Positions 9,659 through 17,427 of a stretch of DNA of 49,099 bases are shown here, one piece after another. Location: positions 1 through 49,099 of the forward strand of contig CACYXI010000033.1 in NCBI GenBank assembly GCA_902778265.1, in the 5' to 3' direction. The stretch comes from an uncultured Bacteroidales bacterium (GTDB taxonomy: Bacteria; Bacteroidota; Bacteroidia; Bacteroidales; Bacteroidaceae). The stretch's first letter is position 1, and every line of letters begins with the position of its first letter. The position numbers and the translations under genes are program-made. The notes beneath the pieces were generated by a model that worked only from the letters and a program-made list of their open reading frames with translations, was not told the origin of the DNA and searched no databases.

Positions 9659-9823
9659 GACCCACCCCCCAGCCCCTCCCATAAAGGGAGGGGAGTGATT
9701 ACATTCTTCAAATCAAAGGGGATGTATCTTTAACTATCAACCATAAATCAATAAAATCCCACCAACAACAGCGAATAAAGTAACTACTCACCTCCCTTTA
9801 TGGGAGGGGCAAGGGGGTGGGTC
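9659..9823. repeat. A-family element with 38-bp inverted ends and a G4 motif
   Basis: The left end (9659-9696) starts GACCCACCCCC and includes the palindrome CCTCCCATAAAGGGAGG. The right end (9786-9823) is its reverse complement with about three mismatches. The right end contains GGGAGGGG-CAA-GGGGGTGGG (9802-9821), four G-runs with loops of 1, 3 and 1 nt, and stops 5 nt before the rnz ATG at 9829. There is no internal gene. A longer copy is at 26743-27093 and a divergent one at 12357-12547. Confidence 0.85.
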
Positions 9824-9828
9824 TTTCT

Positions 9829-10752
9829 ATGCAACCATTCAAAGTTCATATCTTAGGATGCGGCTCTGCCTTGCCAACAGCCAGACATACCCCTTCTTCA
9901 CAGATCGTGGAGATAAGGGGCAAACTATTTATGGTTGATTGTGGCGAGGGTACCCAACAACAGGTTAGGAAGTCACGTCTCAATTTCACGAAGATCTATG
10001 CCGTGTTCATTTCACATCTTCACGGCGATCATGTTCTTGGTTTGGTGGGAATGATAAGCACGTTCGGTCTTAACGGCCGTACTGCGCCACTCCACATCTA
10101 TGCTCCAGGCGAGTATGAGGAACTTCTCAAACTTGAACTAAAGACCTTCTGCGGCGGACTCGATTTCGAGGTCGTCTTCCATGTTGTTGACACCACCAAG
10201 CAGCAGGTAATCTATGAAGACCGCTCTCTCACCGTGGAAACAATCCCATTGTGTCATAGGGTGCATTGCTGTGGATTCCTGTTCCGCGAACAGGCTGGTT
10301 CACGCCACATCCGCCGTGATATGATTGATTTCTACGGTATTCCGACTTCGCAGATCAATAACATCAAGGCAGGACTTGACTGGACTTCCCCAGAAGGTGA
10401 GATGATCAAGAATGAACTACTCACAACCGATCCTGATCCAGTTCGTTCTTACGCCTATTGTTCAGATACAAGATACTTCCCCGAACTGGCAAAAAAGATC
10501 AAGGACGTAACTTTGCTTTATCACGAATCCACTTACACAGAGGAATTTAAGGAGAAGGCTGTAAAATATCTTCACTCCACAGCTAAGGAGGCGGCAATGA
10601 CGGCAAGAGATGCTAATGTCACCCAACTGATGCTAGGTCATTACAGCCAGAGATACAACACGGATGAGCCACTTCTGCAAGAAGCCAAACAAGTTTTCAA
10701 GAACACTATCCTTGCAAACGAAGGTCTTATTGTAGATGTGCGCTTACGTTAA
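9829..10752 (+). CDS. rnz: Ribonuclease Z
   Basis: RNase Z is the metallo-beta-lactamase-fold endonuclease that trims tRNA 3' ends. The 307-residue product has FISHLHGDHVLGL (the zinc-binding HxHxDH), MVDCGEGTQQQVRKS, PLCHRVHCCGF, and the late metal ligands in YCSDTRY, LYHESTY and LMLGHYSQRY. The LGCGSALPT opening is typical of the family. The ATG at 9829 was chosen over an ATG four codons upstream (9817), because the upstream codons belong to the G-rich repeat and the family starts directly with a MxPFKVHILGCGSA-like stretch. The start codon sits 5 nt from a predicted hairpin/G-quadruplex, so translation may depend on that structure. Confidence 0.96.
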   Translation: MQPFKVHILGCGSALPTARHTPSSQIVEIRGKLFMVDCGEGTQQQVRKSRLNFTKIYAVFISHLHGDHVLGLVGMISTFGLNGRTAPLHIYAPGEYEELLKLELKTFCGGLDFEVVFHVVDTTKQQVIYEDRSLTVETIPLCHRVHCCGFLFREQAGSRHIRRDMIDFYGIPTSQINNIKAGLDWTSPEGEMIKNELLTTDPDPVRSYAYCSDTRYFPELAKKIKDVTLLYHESTYTEEFKEKAVKYLHSTAKEAAMTARDANVTQLMLGHYSQRYNTDEPLLQEAKQVFKNTILANEGLIVDVRLR

Positions 10753-10810
10753 AAAAGATTAATATCTAAAATTTTCACTCTGAAAGACCTGTTATTTTGT
10801 GAAAATTTAC

Positions 10811-10818
10811 TAATTTTG
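10811..10818 (+). promoter_or_regulatory. -7 box of the uxaB promoter
   Basis: TAATTTTG followed by an A-rich leader lies 50 bp before the uxaB ATG. No good TTTG is found at the standard distance. Confidence 0.6.
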
Positions 10819-10868
10819 CACCCACATAAAACTTAGTTAACTTTAAATACAAAAAAACAAAACTAACT

Positions 10869-12353
10869 ATGGCAAAATTACCAGCTTTAAGCAAGCGCAC
10901 TGCACCTAAGAGTGTAATGCCAGAGAGAATCATCCAGTTTGGTGAGGGAAACTTCCTCCGTGCATTCGTTGACTGGATTGTATGGAACATGAATGCCAAG
11001 ACAAATTTCAATGGCTCTGTCGTTATCGTTCAGCCTATCGATCGCGGTATGGTTCAGTGGCTCAACGGTCAGGACTGCCTCTATCACGTTAATCTTCAGG
11101 GTCGTCTCAATGGCGAGGCTGTGAACCAGCTCGACCGTATCGACGTTGTTAGCCGTGGTATTGATCCATACGCACAGCACTGGGCTTATATGGCTCTCGC
11201 AGAGCAACCAGAGATTCGTTTCGTTATCTCTAACACTACTGAGGCTGGTATCGCTTTCGATCCTGCCTGCAAGCTCTCCGACGCTCCTGCTTCTTCATAC
11301 CCAGGCAAGCTAACACAGCTTCTCTGGTACCGCTTCAACGCATTCAACGGCGATCCTACCAAGGGTCTCATCATCATGCCTTGTGAGCTTATCTTCCTCA
11401 ATGGTCATCACCTCAAGGATTGCATCCGTAAGTACATCGAGCTTTGGAAGGAAGACTTTGGCGAGAAGGCAGCCGCTTTCTCTGAGTGGTTCGAGAAGTA
11501 CAACTATGTTTGCGCTACCCTCGTTGACCGTATCGTACCAGGATTCCCACGCAATGAGATCGCTCAGATTCAGGAGAAGATTGGCTATCGCGACAACCTC
11601 GTTGTTCAGGCTGAGATCTTCCACCTCTGGGTTATCGAGAAGGCAGAGAACATGACTTGCGAGGAGCTGCGTAAGGAGTTCCCTGCTGATCAGGCTGGTC
11701 TCAACGTGCTTATCGCAGAATCAGAGGCTCCATACCACGAGCGTAAGGTAACATTGCTCAACGGTCCTCACACCGTTCTCTCTCCTGTTGCTTACCTTTC
11801 AGGTGTCAATATCGTTCGCGATGCCCTCCACCACGAGGTTATCGGTCCTTACATCAAGAAGGTACAGTATGACGAGCTTATGCAGACTCTCAACCTCCCA
11901 ATGGACGAGCTTCAGAAGTTTGCTGCCGACGTTCTCGAGCGCTTCGACAACCCATACGTTGACCATCAGGTTACGAGCATCATGCTCAACTCATTCCCTA
12001 AGTTCCAGGCACGCGACCTTCCAGGAGTCAAGGTTTACCTCGAGCGCAAGGGCGAGCTTCCAAAGGGTCTCGTACTCGGTCTTGCAGCCATCATCACCTA
12101 CTACAAGGGCGGTACACGCGCCGATGGTGCACCTATCCAACCTAACGACGATCAGAAGATCATGGATCTCCTCACACAGCTCTGGGCTACTGGCGATACT
12201 CGCAAGGTGGCAGAGGGTGTTCTTGCAGCCGACTGGATCTGGGGCGAGCACGGAAACCTCAACACAATCCCTGGTCTCACAGATATGGTTGAAGGCTTCC
12301 TGAACGATATCCAGAGCAAGGGTATGCTTGAGACTGTTAAGTCAATTCTCTAA
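10869..12353 (+). CDS. uxaB: Tagaturonate reductase (altronate oxidoreductase)
   Basis: The 494-residue protein belongs to the mannitol dehydrogenase/fructuronate reductase family. RIIQFGEGNFLRAFVDWIVWNMN is the N-terminal nucleotide-binding motif; the NTTEAGIAF segment, PCELIFLNGHHLKDCI, and VDRIVPGFP with the later KVTLLNGPHTVL (catalytic-region Lys and His) are typical of UxaB-type enzymes. It reduces tagaturonate to altronate with NADH in galacturonate (pectin) catabolism. The gene is monocistronic, with a -7 box and an A-rich leader. Codon use is strongly biased (CTC, GAG, AAG, CGC), which suggests high expression. The partner genes (uxaC, uxaA, kdgK) are not in the window. Mannitol-type substrate use is the main alternative. 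Confidence 0.88.
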   Translation: MAKLPALSKRTAPKSVMPERIIQFGEGNFLRAFVDWIVWNMNAKTNFNGSVVIVQPIDRGMVQWLNGQDCLYHVNLQGRLNGEAVNQLDRIDVVSRGIDPYAQHWAYMALAEQPEIRFVISNTTEAGIAFDPACKLSDAPASSYPGKLTQLLWYRFNAFNGDPTKGLIIMPCELIFLNGHHLKDCIRKYIELWKEDFGEKAAAFSEWFEKYNYVCATLVDRIVPGFPRNEIAQIQEKIGYRDNLVVQAEIFHLWVIEKAENMTCEELRKEFPADQAGLNVLIAESEAPYHERKVTLLNGPHTVLSPVAYLSGVNIVRDALHHEVIGPYIKKVQYDELMQTLNLPMDELQKFAADVLERFDNPYVDHQVTSIMLNSFPKFQARDLPGVKVYLERKGELPKGLVLGLAAIITYYKGGTRADGAPIQPNDDQKIMDLLTQLWATGDTRKVAEGVLAADWIWGEHGNLNTIPGLTDMVEGFLNDIQSKGMLETVKSIL

Positions 12354-12356
12354 AAA

Positions 12357-12547
12357 CAAAGCCTAACCAAGCCTTCCCAAGGGGAAGGATGTATTTACAT
12401 TCTTTCGCTTATGGGAGGGCTTGGTTATCAAAAAATACAAATATCAAACGCAAAGACGCAAAGACGCAAAGTTTTTAACCGCGTCTCTGCGTCTTTAATT
12501 TATAATTACTATAAAACATCCCTCCCTTGGGGAGGGTTAGGGCGGGT
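12357..12547. repeat. Divergent A-type element with a G4 end at a start codon
   Basis: The left end has AACCAAGCCTTCCCAAGGGG and the right end CCTCCCTTGGGGAGGGTTAG then GGCGGGTCTT; they are imperfect reverse complements. The right end contains GGGG-A-GGG-TTA-GGG-C-GGG (12529-12546) and runs straight into ATG 12551. The middle holds another palindrome of AACGCAAAGACGCAAAG and its complement (12450-12498). Confidence 0.75.
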
Positions 12548-12550
12548 CTT

Positions 12551-13279
12551 ATGGATTTAACTTCTCTTGCCAACAAATACGAGCGTGCGGATTTCATTAA
12601 CGGAGACCCGTCATGGTTCATGCATCAAGTTGAAGGCAACTCCAACAAGGAGATACTGGCATTTATCGCCTCCTCTCTAAGCTATGGCAGCAGAAAGCAG
12701 TTTCTGCCTAAGATTGAAAGTTTCATGACTAATGGAGACTATGCCAAATGGCTGAAAAACAAGGATTACGAGAAGATTGTACCACACACCGACGAATGTT
12801 TCTACCGTCTCTACACAAAGGCAATGATGAATGATTTCCTCAATGCCCTTGCACAAATGATTGAACAATACGGCTCTATGCGAGGTTTTATCATGAGCAT
12901 AAAGAAAACAGACAAAAAAATATCTGCCCTCGATGCCGTAAAAGCCTTGACATCATGGTTTGCCACTCACGGAAGCACAGGCGTTATTCCAAAGGATGCC
13001 ACCTCTTCATGCAAGCGCGTTTGTATGTTCCTTCGTTGGATGGTGCGCGACAATTCCCCTGTTGATCTCGGACTTTGGAGCGCCCTCATTGACAAGAGCA
13101 CTCTCATCATTCCTATGGACACTCACGTCCTTCAGGAAGCCACTAAATTAGGACTTATATCAAGCAAGTGCACAAGCATGAGTGCCGCCTTGAAACTCTC
13201 CCAAAAGCTTCGCGAAATATGGCCTGACGACCCAATAAAAGGAGATTTTGCCCTCTTCGGACTTGGGGTGGATAAGTAA
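12551..13279 (+). CDS. TIGR02757 family protein (DUF2400)
   Basis: The 242-residue protein matches the TIGR02757/DUF2400 pattern: DLTSLANKYERADFINGDP near the start, SSLSYGSRKQFLPKI, MCMFLRWMVRDNSPVDLGLW-like RVCMFLRWMVR, IIPMDTHVLQEATKLGL and the C-terminal DDPIKGDFALFGLGV. The family is related to HhH base-excision glycosylases by fold, but no activity is established. The start at ATG 12551 directly follows the G-rich repeat; an in-frame TTG eight codons upstream would translate the repeat (GRVRAG) and was rejected. The last 55 bp of the gene have a diverged second copy 1 kb downstream (14207-14282). Confidence 0.88.
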   Translation: MDLTSLANKYERADFINGDPSWFMHQVEGNSNKEILAFIASSLSYGSRKQFLPKIESFMTNGDYAKWLKNKDYEKIVPHTDECFYRLYTKAMMNDFLNALAQMIEQYGSMRGFIMSIKKTDKKISALDAVKALTSWFATHGSTGVIPKDATSSCKRVCMFLRWMVRDNSPVDLGLWSALIDKSTLIIPMDTHVLQEATKLGLISSKCTSMSAALKLSQKLREIWPDDPIKGDFALFGLGVDK

Positions 13280-14271
13280 AGCCAAAGCTGGCGCATACAC
13301 AGAATCATCCCCATGATTCCAGAGAACCCTTAATTCATGATTTATACAGCATTTAATATTTCTTCGAGTTTATGATACACATTTTCCAAATTAGGCTCAC
13401 GTCTGGAATGTAGCAATTCTATATGTTCCATAATTTTCTGTTGTATCAGATCGTATTTTTCTGGAGACACTAACTTTGCCGCTTTCAGATATAGGTACCA
13501 ATGAATATAACCATCGTCAAGTTTAAAATGCTCATCTGCAATAATAGGCTCCACGTCGTTCTTGTAATAATCATTAAGTGTCTTGTACTTATCAAAAAAA
13601 TAAGTACCAATCTCAACAATATCCCTACGCATATCTTCAAGACGCTTTTCAAACTCACAACCATTAAATGGAAATGTATAATAGTGCTCCCTTTCTGGGA
13701 GATACATATCATGAGTTATCCCTACCGTATAGTGCGAACGAAGGTCTCTCAACTCTTGTTGCGTTGTAGCACGAAAAGGTTCGAACCATCGATGAAGAAC
13801 ATCAAACCGTTTCAGGAAGGATACACGAATTCCAAGAGCATCTTCATACTTATCATCCCACCATCTGGGATAACCAAATAATTCTATCACTTCCCAATCT
13901 TTCCCATCTTTTTTCTTAAATCCAATAGAAGTAGGTTTAAAACCGCTAAAATAGCTGTCTTCTGATAACAACCTAATTATTTCCTTTTTGTTTACAATTT
14001 TTGTCATAATAAATGATTTTATGCGCGAATCACCCAGAATCAGGAATCACAGAAGGGATTGCTTGGCTCATTTTCATAAGCTGTCGTAGCTTCTTACGAT
14101 ACCTTTTTGTAACGCTATGCAAAAGTAATGATATTTTTTCTTACTGCAAAATTATCCGTATAAAAAAATGATTACGAGCCTCCCACTGGTATTCTGAGAA
14201 TAGAGGAAGATTCTTCGTGAAATCTAGCCAGACGACCCAACCAAAGGTGATTTCGCCCTCTTCGGACTTGG
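13250..14271. other. 17-bp direct repeats bracketing a 1-kb insertion at the TIGR02757 3' end
   Basis: GCCCTCTTCGGACTTGG occurs exactly at 13250-13266 (inside the intact gene) and at 14255-14271 (inside the remnant). The intervening 1,005-bp repeat-to-repeat unit holds one AT-rich minus-strand gene. The shape is that of an element that entered the 3' end of a gene and restored it. No recombinase is present. Confidence 0.5.
13342..14007 (-). CDS. Hypothetical protein, unrecognised
   Basis: I do not recognise this 221-residue soluble protein. It has no signal peptide or membrane segment. It is rich in aromatic residues and charge (FGYPRWWDDKYEDALGIRVSFLKRFDVLHRWFEPF, then THDMYLPEREHYYTFPFNG). 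The C-terminal half looks helical (DDGYIHWYLYLKAAKLVSPEKYDLIQQKIMEHIELL). The layout, a beta-rich half with a conserved-looking W/F pattern and then helices, is loosely like DUF4304-type proteins, but this is weak. Its AT content is clearly higher than that of its neighbours. It stands alone, convergent to the TIGR02757 gene, inside a segment bracketed by 17-bp direct repeats, so horizontal acquisition is likely. Confidence 0.75.
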   Translation of the reverse strand: MTKIVNKKEIIRLLSEDSYFSGFKPTSIGFKKKDGKDWEVIELFGYPRWWDDKYEDALGIRVSFLKRFDVLHRWFEPFRATTQQELRDLRSHYTVGITHDMYLPEREHYYTFPFNGCEFEKRLEDMRRDIVEIGTYFFDKYKTLNDYYKNDVEPIIADEHFKLDDGYIHWYLYLKAAKLVSPEKYDLIQQKIMEHIELLHSRREPNLENVYHKLEEILNAV

Positions 14272-14282
14272 CGTTGACAATA
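14207..14282 (+). pseudogene. Remnant of a TIGR02757 gene 3' end
   Basis: Read on plus, this stretch gives KILREI-stop-PDDPTKGDFALFGLGVDN, which aligns with KLREIWPDDPIKGDFALFGLGVDK at the end of the intact gene. TGG has become TAG and synonymous changes are frequent, so it is not a fresh duplicate. No upstream part of the gene is recognisable. Confidence 0.8.
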
Positions 14283-14284
14283 AC

Positions 14285-14905
14285 AGTAACAGGTAACGGG
14301 TAACAATAAGAAAAATAGTGTAAACCTATGCCTATATTTATTATTTATATATATAATAAGGTATATAAACTCCTTAGAAGATTTCAGTAAAATTTGGCCA
14401 TGCACTAAAATCCTTATTGTTACCTGTTACTTGTTACCGGTCGGGATTTTCTTGCTTGTTGAACGAGACTCATATCTTGGCCGTAGCCATCTAAAGTAAA
14501 GATAATAAGGCTGTTAACATACAATTATAGGGCAGAGCATAGGTGACAGACAGTCTCAATAGCATAACAATAAGCATTAATTTCTGGCTGATTCGCCCTA
14601 CTCTGTATGCTTGAAAAACGATGTAAAACGCGAAAATCATTCCAAAAACATTTCTCCAAAGTTAATACAGGCTTCAATGAGATTCTGTGAGAACTTTTAA
14701 CACCTTCCGATGCAGTTGCGTTGTAAGTCCGTTCTAGGTCCGTTGTAAGTCCGTTCCAGGTCCGTTCCAGGTCCGTTCATCCTATAGTCCTAGGAGCGGA
14801 CTCAGAGCGAAGGCACAGCGAAGGCATAGCGAAGGCTTAGCAAAGGCATTACCCTTGCAGTAACAGGTAACAGGTAACAATAAGGATTTTAGTGCAAGTG
14901 CATCT
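14285..14905. repeat. ACAGGTAACAATAAGG inverted repeats and flanking non-coding DNA
   Basis: AACAGGTAAC.GGTAACAATAAG (14285-14310) faces CCTTATTGTTACCTGTTACT (14411-14430). The latter, with its flank GCACTAAAATCC, faces AACAATAAGGATTTTAGTGC at 14875-14896. Between the second pair lies the 11-bp repeat region 14718-14849. No gene is seen in 14283-15060. Confidence 0.75.
14718..14849. repeat. Two adjacent 11-bp tandem repeat arrays
   Basis: The first array (14718-14783) has six units of CCGTTNNAGGT type (ccgttctaggt, ccgttgtaagt, ccgttccaggt twice, and two edge variants). After a short gap a second array (14795-14849) has five units of AGCGAAGGCNN type. Both step by exactly 11 bp although their sequences are unrelated. 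Confidence 0.85.
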
Positions 14906-15060
14906 CATTTCAGGCATAGTACCCCCGTCTGGATATACTCTGTTGGGTGGGGCTATGAATAATTCAGGTTAACCTTCTGAAAATGTAAGAGAAATAATCA
15001 CGTGGAAATTTAGATTTATCATCCGAAAATCAAAAGGTCAACAGAGAAGGCAATAAAAAA

Positions 15061-15086
15061 GTGAGGCATTCTTGCGAATGCCTCAC
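15061..15086 (-). terminator. rpsP intrinsic terminator
   Basis: The stem GTGAGGCATT / AATGCCTCAC has a 6-nt loop and is followed on minus by TTTTTT (plus-strand A-run 15055-15060). It starts 27 bp after the rpsP stop. Confidence 0.9.
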
Positions 15087-15112
15087 TTATGTTTTTTGCT
15101 GTGAGCTAAAGA

Positions 15113-15646
15113 TTACTCTGCAGCAGCCTCTTCAGCTGGTGCCTCCTCAGCAGGAGCAGCCTCTGCCTCAGCCTTTGCAGCCTCAGCAGCAGCCTTCTTG
15201 TCAGCTACCTTCTTAGCGATAGCCTCGTTAACCTTCTTCTCAGCCTCGAGAGCAGCAGCTGCTGCCTTCTTCTTAGCGTCAGCGAGATTAGCCTTTACAG
15301 CCTCAATGCCCTTAGCCTTGTCAGCCTTCCAAGCATCGAACTTCTTCTGAGCCTCTTCCTCTGAGAATGCGCCCTTCTTAACGCCACCCTTAAGGTGCTT
15401 CATAAGATAAACGCCTTCCTTTGAAAGGATGTTACGTACGGTGTCAGTTGGCTGAGCACCGCACTCTACCCAGTAAAGTGCCTTCTCAAAATTCAAATCT
15501 ACTGTGGCAGGATTGGTGTTTGGGTTGTAAGTACCAATCTTCTCAGTAAATTTACCATCACGTGGAGCTCTTGCGTCAGCGATAACGATGCTGTAAAAAG
15601 CGTAGCTCTTACGACCACCGCGCTGCAGTCTGATTTTTGTTGCCAT
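15113..15646 (-). CDS. rpsP: 30S ribosomal protein S16 with long C-terminal extension
   Basis: S16 stabilises the 30S body. Residues 1-90 are the conserved core ([67 protein letters not shown]). From about residue 95 to 177 the protein continues as a charged helical and then Ala/Glu/Pro-rich tail ([20 protein letters not shown]), which is characteristic of Bacteroidota S16 and roughly doubles its length. The tail composition suggests an extended or coiled-coil arm. The gene is monocistronic with a strong terminator; a -7-like TAACTTTG (minus, 15666-15673) lies 20 bp before the start. The remaining 15647-16225 holds only repeats and the next promoter. Confidence 0.98.
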   Translation of the reverse strand: MATKIRLQRGGRKSYAFYSIVIADARAPRDGKFTEKIGTYNPNTNPATVDLNFEKALYWVECGAQPTDTVRNILSKEGVYLMKHLKGGVKKGAFSEEEAQKKFDAWKADKAKGIEAVKANLADAKKKAAAAALEAEKKVNEAIAKKVADKKAAAEAAKAEAEAAPAEEAPAEEAAAE

Positions 15647-15665
15647 TTTTTCGTAAAGGCGGGTG

Positions 15666-15673
15666 CAAAGTTA
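15666..15673 (-). promoter_or_regulatory. -7 box of the rpsP promoter
   Basis: TAACTTTG on minus, 20 bp from the rpsP ATG. No clear TTTG is seen at the usual spacing. Confidence 0.55.
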
Positions 15674-15809
15674 CTAATTTTCTGCGAGATACAGACATCC
15701 TTGACGAGCAAAATTTAAAAAAGTTAACAATCATTAACTAAAATCAAAAAGAAGATGCTTCAAGACAAATGTGCATTTGGAGCTTATGCTCCTTTTTTTC
15801 TCGGAACAA

Positions 15810-16042
15810 AAATTATTCACGATGGCCAGAAAATTTAACCCAGAAAATTTATTTTTCAACGAAGAGACGCAAAGACGCTGAGATTTTTTTTGAACACGGA
15901 AGGCACGAAATAAACGGAAATTGCACCTTGGGGTGCTTGAAATTAATGCGGAATTAATGTGTTATTAATGCGATATTATATGTTTTCACTTCGTGAGCCA
16001 ACATTAATTATCATAAATACCACATTAACATCACATTAATTC
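15810..16042. repeat. E-family fragment followed by a C-family 11-mer palindrome
   Basis: 15810-15880 carries the E core (ATTCACGATGGCCAGAAAAT, then CAGAAAATT and an AGACGCAAAGACGC run). 15941-16042 is a C palindrome: AATTAATGCGG, AATTAATGTGT and TATTAATGCGA units, a TTTTCACTTCGTGAG hairpin centre, then inverted ACATTAAT units. No gene is present. Confidence 0.8.
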
Positions 16043-16184
16043 TTGTTTTTCTGCGTCATGAAAAAAAACGTTTAATTCGTTAAATTCGTTGTTTAACTAT
16101 TCGAAAAACAACAAATGCACGTTATCATAACTTAAACTACATTAATTGGCTGACAGATTTCAACGATAGTTCGGAAATAATTTC

Positions 16185-16192
16185 TAATTTTG
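16185..16192 (+). promoter_or_regulatory. -7 box before the CarboxypepD_reg-like gene
   Basis: TAATTTTG lies 33 bp before the ATG at 16226; the leader is A-rich. The -33 box is degenerate (TTTC around 16158). Confidence 0.6.
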
Positions 16193-16225
16193 CGTCAATT
16201 TAGATAATAAAAACATATCAAAAAC

Positions 16226-17281
16226 ATGAAACATTATTTATTCAGAATAGCACTATTATGCTTGTTACAGACGGTTGCACTCACACATCTCCACGCTCAA
16301 TTCTGTATTGTGGATGCAGAAGACGGGAAGCCATTAGCTGGAGTGTACATTTATGACGAGAACACTAACTGCATAGCAGTAAGCGACAAGGACGGCAAGG
16401 TCGGAAAATTGTCAGGCAAGGTTACGACAAGTCTGATTGGCTACGAGGCTGTTACGGTTGATGCCTCAACCTTCACAGGCAAGATAAAAATAAAATCGAA
16501 ATGGAACGCTCTGCCTGAATTGGTGGTAAAAAAGAAGGATTACACCAAGTTGTCAGGTGTATTCCGTGATATTTTCTGCAATAATGGTTCAACGGTAATT
16601 TACCGTGAGGGAATTGTGGATTACTACTTTAGCAAGAAAAAAGACAAGTTCATACGTCGAGTACGTGCTTGCCGCCAATGGGAAATGGGCGACATCCGTA
16701 AACTCTCCACCAAGGAGCTTGCCGCAAAAGGGATTTCGCTTTGGGGATCCGGTTCAACAGACCTTTCAAGGCGGAGAAAAATTGAATCAACAAAGCAAAC
16801 AGAAGAAAAAGGCGATACTGCCATCTACAATGCGACATACAAGGGCAAAGAGCAGAATGGTGCTGTTATGAGGATAAAGATGCCAAAGTTGGGATTAATG
16901 CGCAACATTATTGACAACTCAAAATTCAATAAGGACACAATAAAATACGGGAAAAGTACCTACATCACCAAGCAGTATATTAGCGACTCGACAATGCGCG
17001 ATGAATCAAGTGGCACATTAAGCGTTTCATCATTAATTGCCATCCACACAAACTTCGTTGGATATGTTCAGTATGACGACAAGTCACAACCGATACATGT
17101 CAACGCAATAAAGGATTTTGCAGTTACTGGTATAGAATACCTTACCGACAAAGAGGCAAAGGCAGAAATGAAAGAAAAGAAAATCGAGCGTGATTTCAAG
17201 ATGCCAGATGTCTTGCCAGAAATAAATTACAACAGAGAAAAGGAAATAAAGAATCTTACAGAATGCAATTTCTGGGAATAA
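16226..17281 (+). CDS. Secreted protein with CarboxypepD_reg-like beta-sandwich domain
   Basis: The 351-residue protein has a signal peptide (MKHYLFRIALLCLLQTVALT followed by HLHAQ, cleavage near 25). Residues about 26-100 form a carboxypeptidase-regulatory-like module: FCIVDAEDGKPLAGVYIYDENT, then SDKDGKVGKL and TTSLIGYEAVTVDAS. This fold normally heads TonB-dependent receptors, but here no plug or barrel follows. The remainder (LPELVVKKKDYTKLSGVFRDIF, GIVDYYFSKKKDKFIRRVRA, EYLTDKEAKAEMKEKKIERDF) resembles Bacteroidota periplasmic proteins of unknown role, which often sit in the envelope with this sandwich. It is monocistronic and convergent with a TetR gene across a strong hairpin. Confidence 0.75.
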   Translation: MKHYLFRIALLCLLQTVALTHLHAQFCIVDAEDGKPLAGVYIYDENTNCIAVSDKDGKVGKLSGKVTTSLIGYEAVTVDASTFTGKIKIKSKWNALPELVVKKKDYTKLSGVFRDIFCNNGSTVIYREGIVDYYFSKKKDKFIRRVRACRQWEMGDIRKLSTKELAAKGISLWGSGSTDLSRRRKIESTKQTEEKGDTAIYNATYKGKEQNGAVMRIKMPKLGLMRNIIDNSKFNKDTIKYGKSTYITKQYISDSTMRDESSGTLSVSSLIAIHTNFVGYVQYDDKSQPIHVNAIKDFAVTGIEYLTDKEAKAEMKEKKIERDFKMPDVLPEINYNREKEIKNLTECNFWE

Positions 17282-17310
17282 CAAACAACTCTTCACAATC
17301 AGCCTTCGAA

Positions 17311-17401
17311 AAAAGGGAAACAGATGTATCTGATTTATCTCTAGCGCAGAATTATTTGGGCGATTAATTTCAGATAAATCAGATACATCCGTTTCCCTTT
17401 T
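17311..17401. terminator. Long hairpin between convergent genes
   Basis: The arms AAAAGGGAAACAGATGTATC.. (17311-17340) and ..GATACATCCGTTTCCCTTTT (17371-17401) form about 30 bp with few mismatches around a 30-nt loop, ending in A/T runs. It probably terminates both the 16226 gene and the TetR gene. Confidence 0.7.
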
Positions 17402-17427
17402 ATTCCTGTTTTTTGGAACCACAGATC

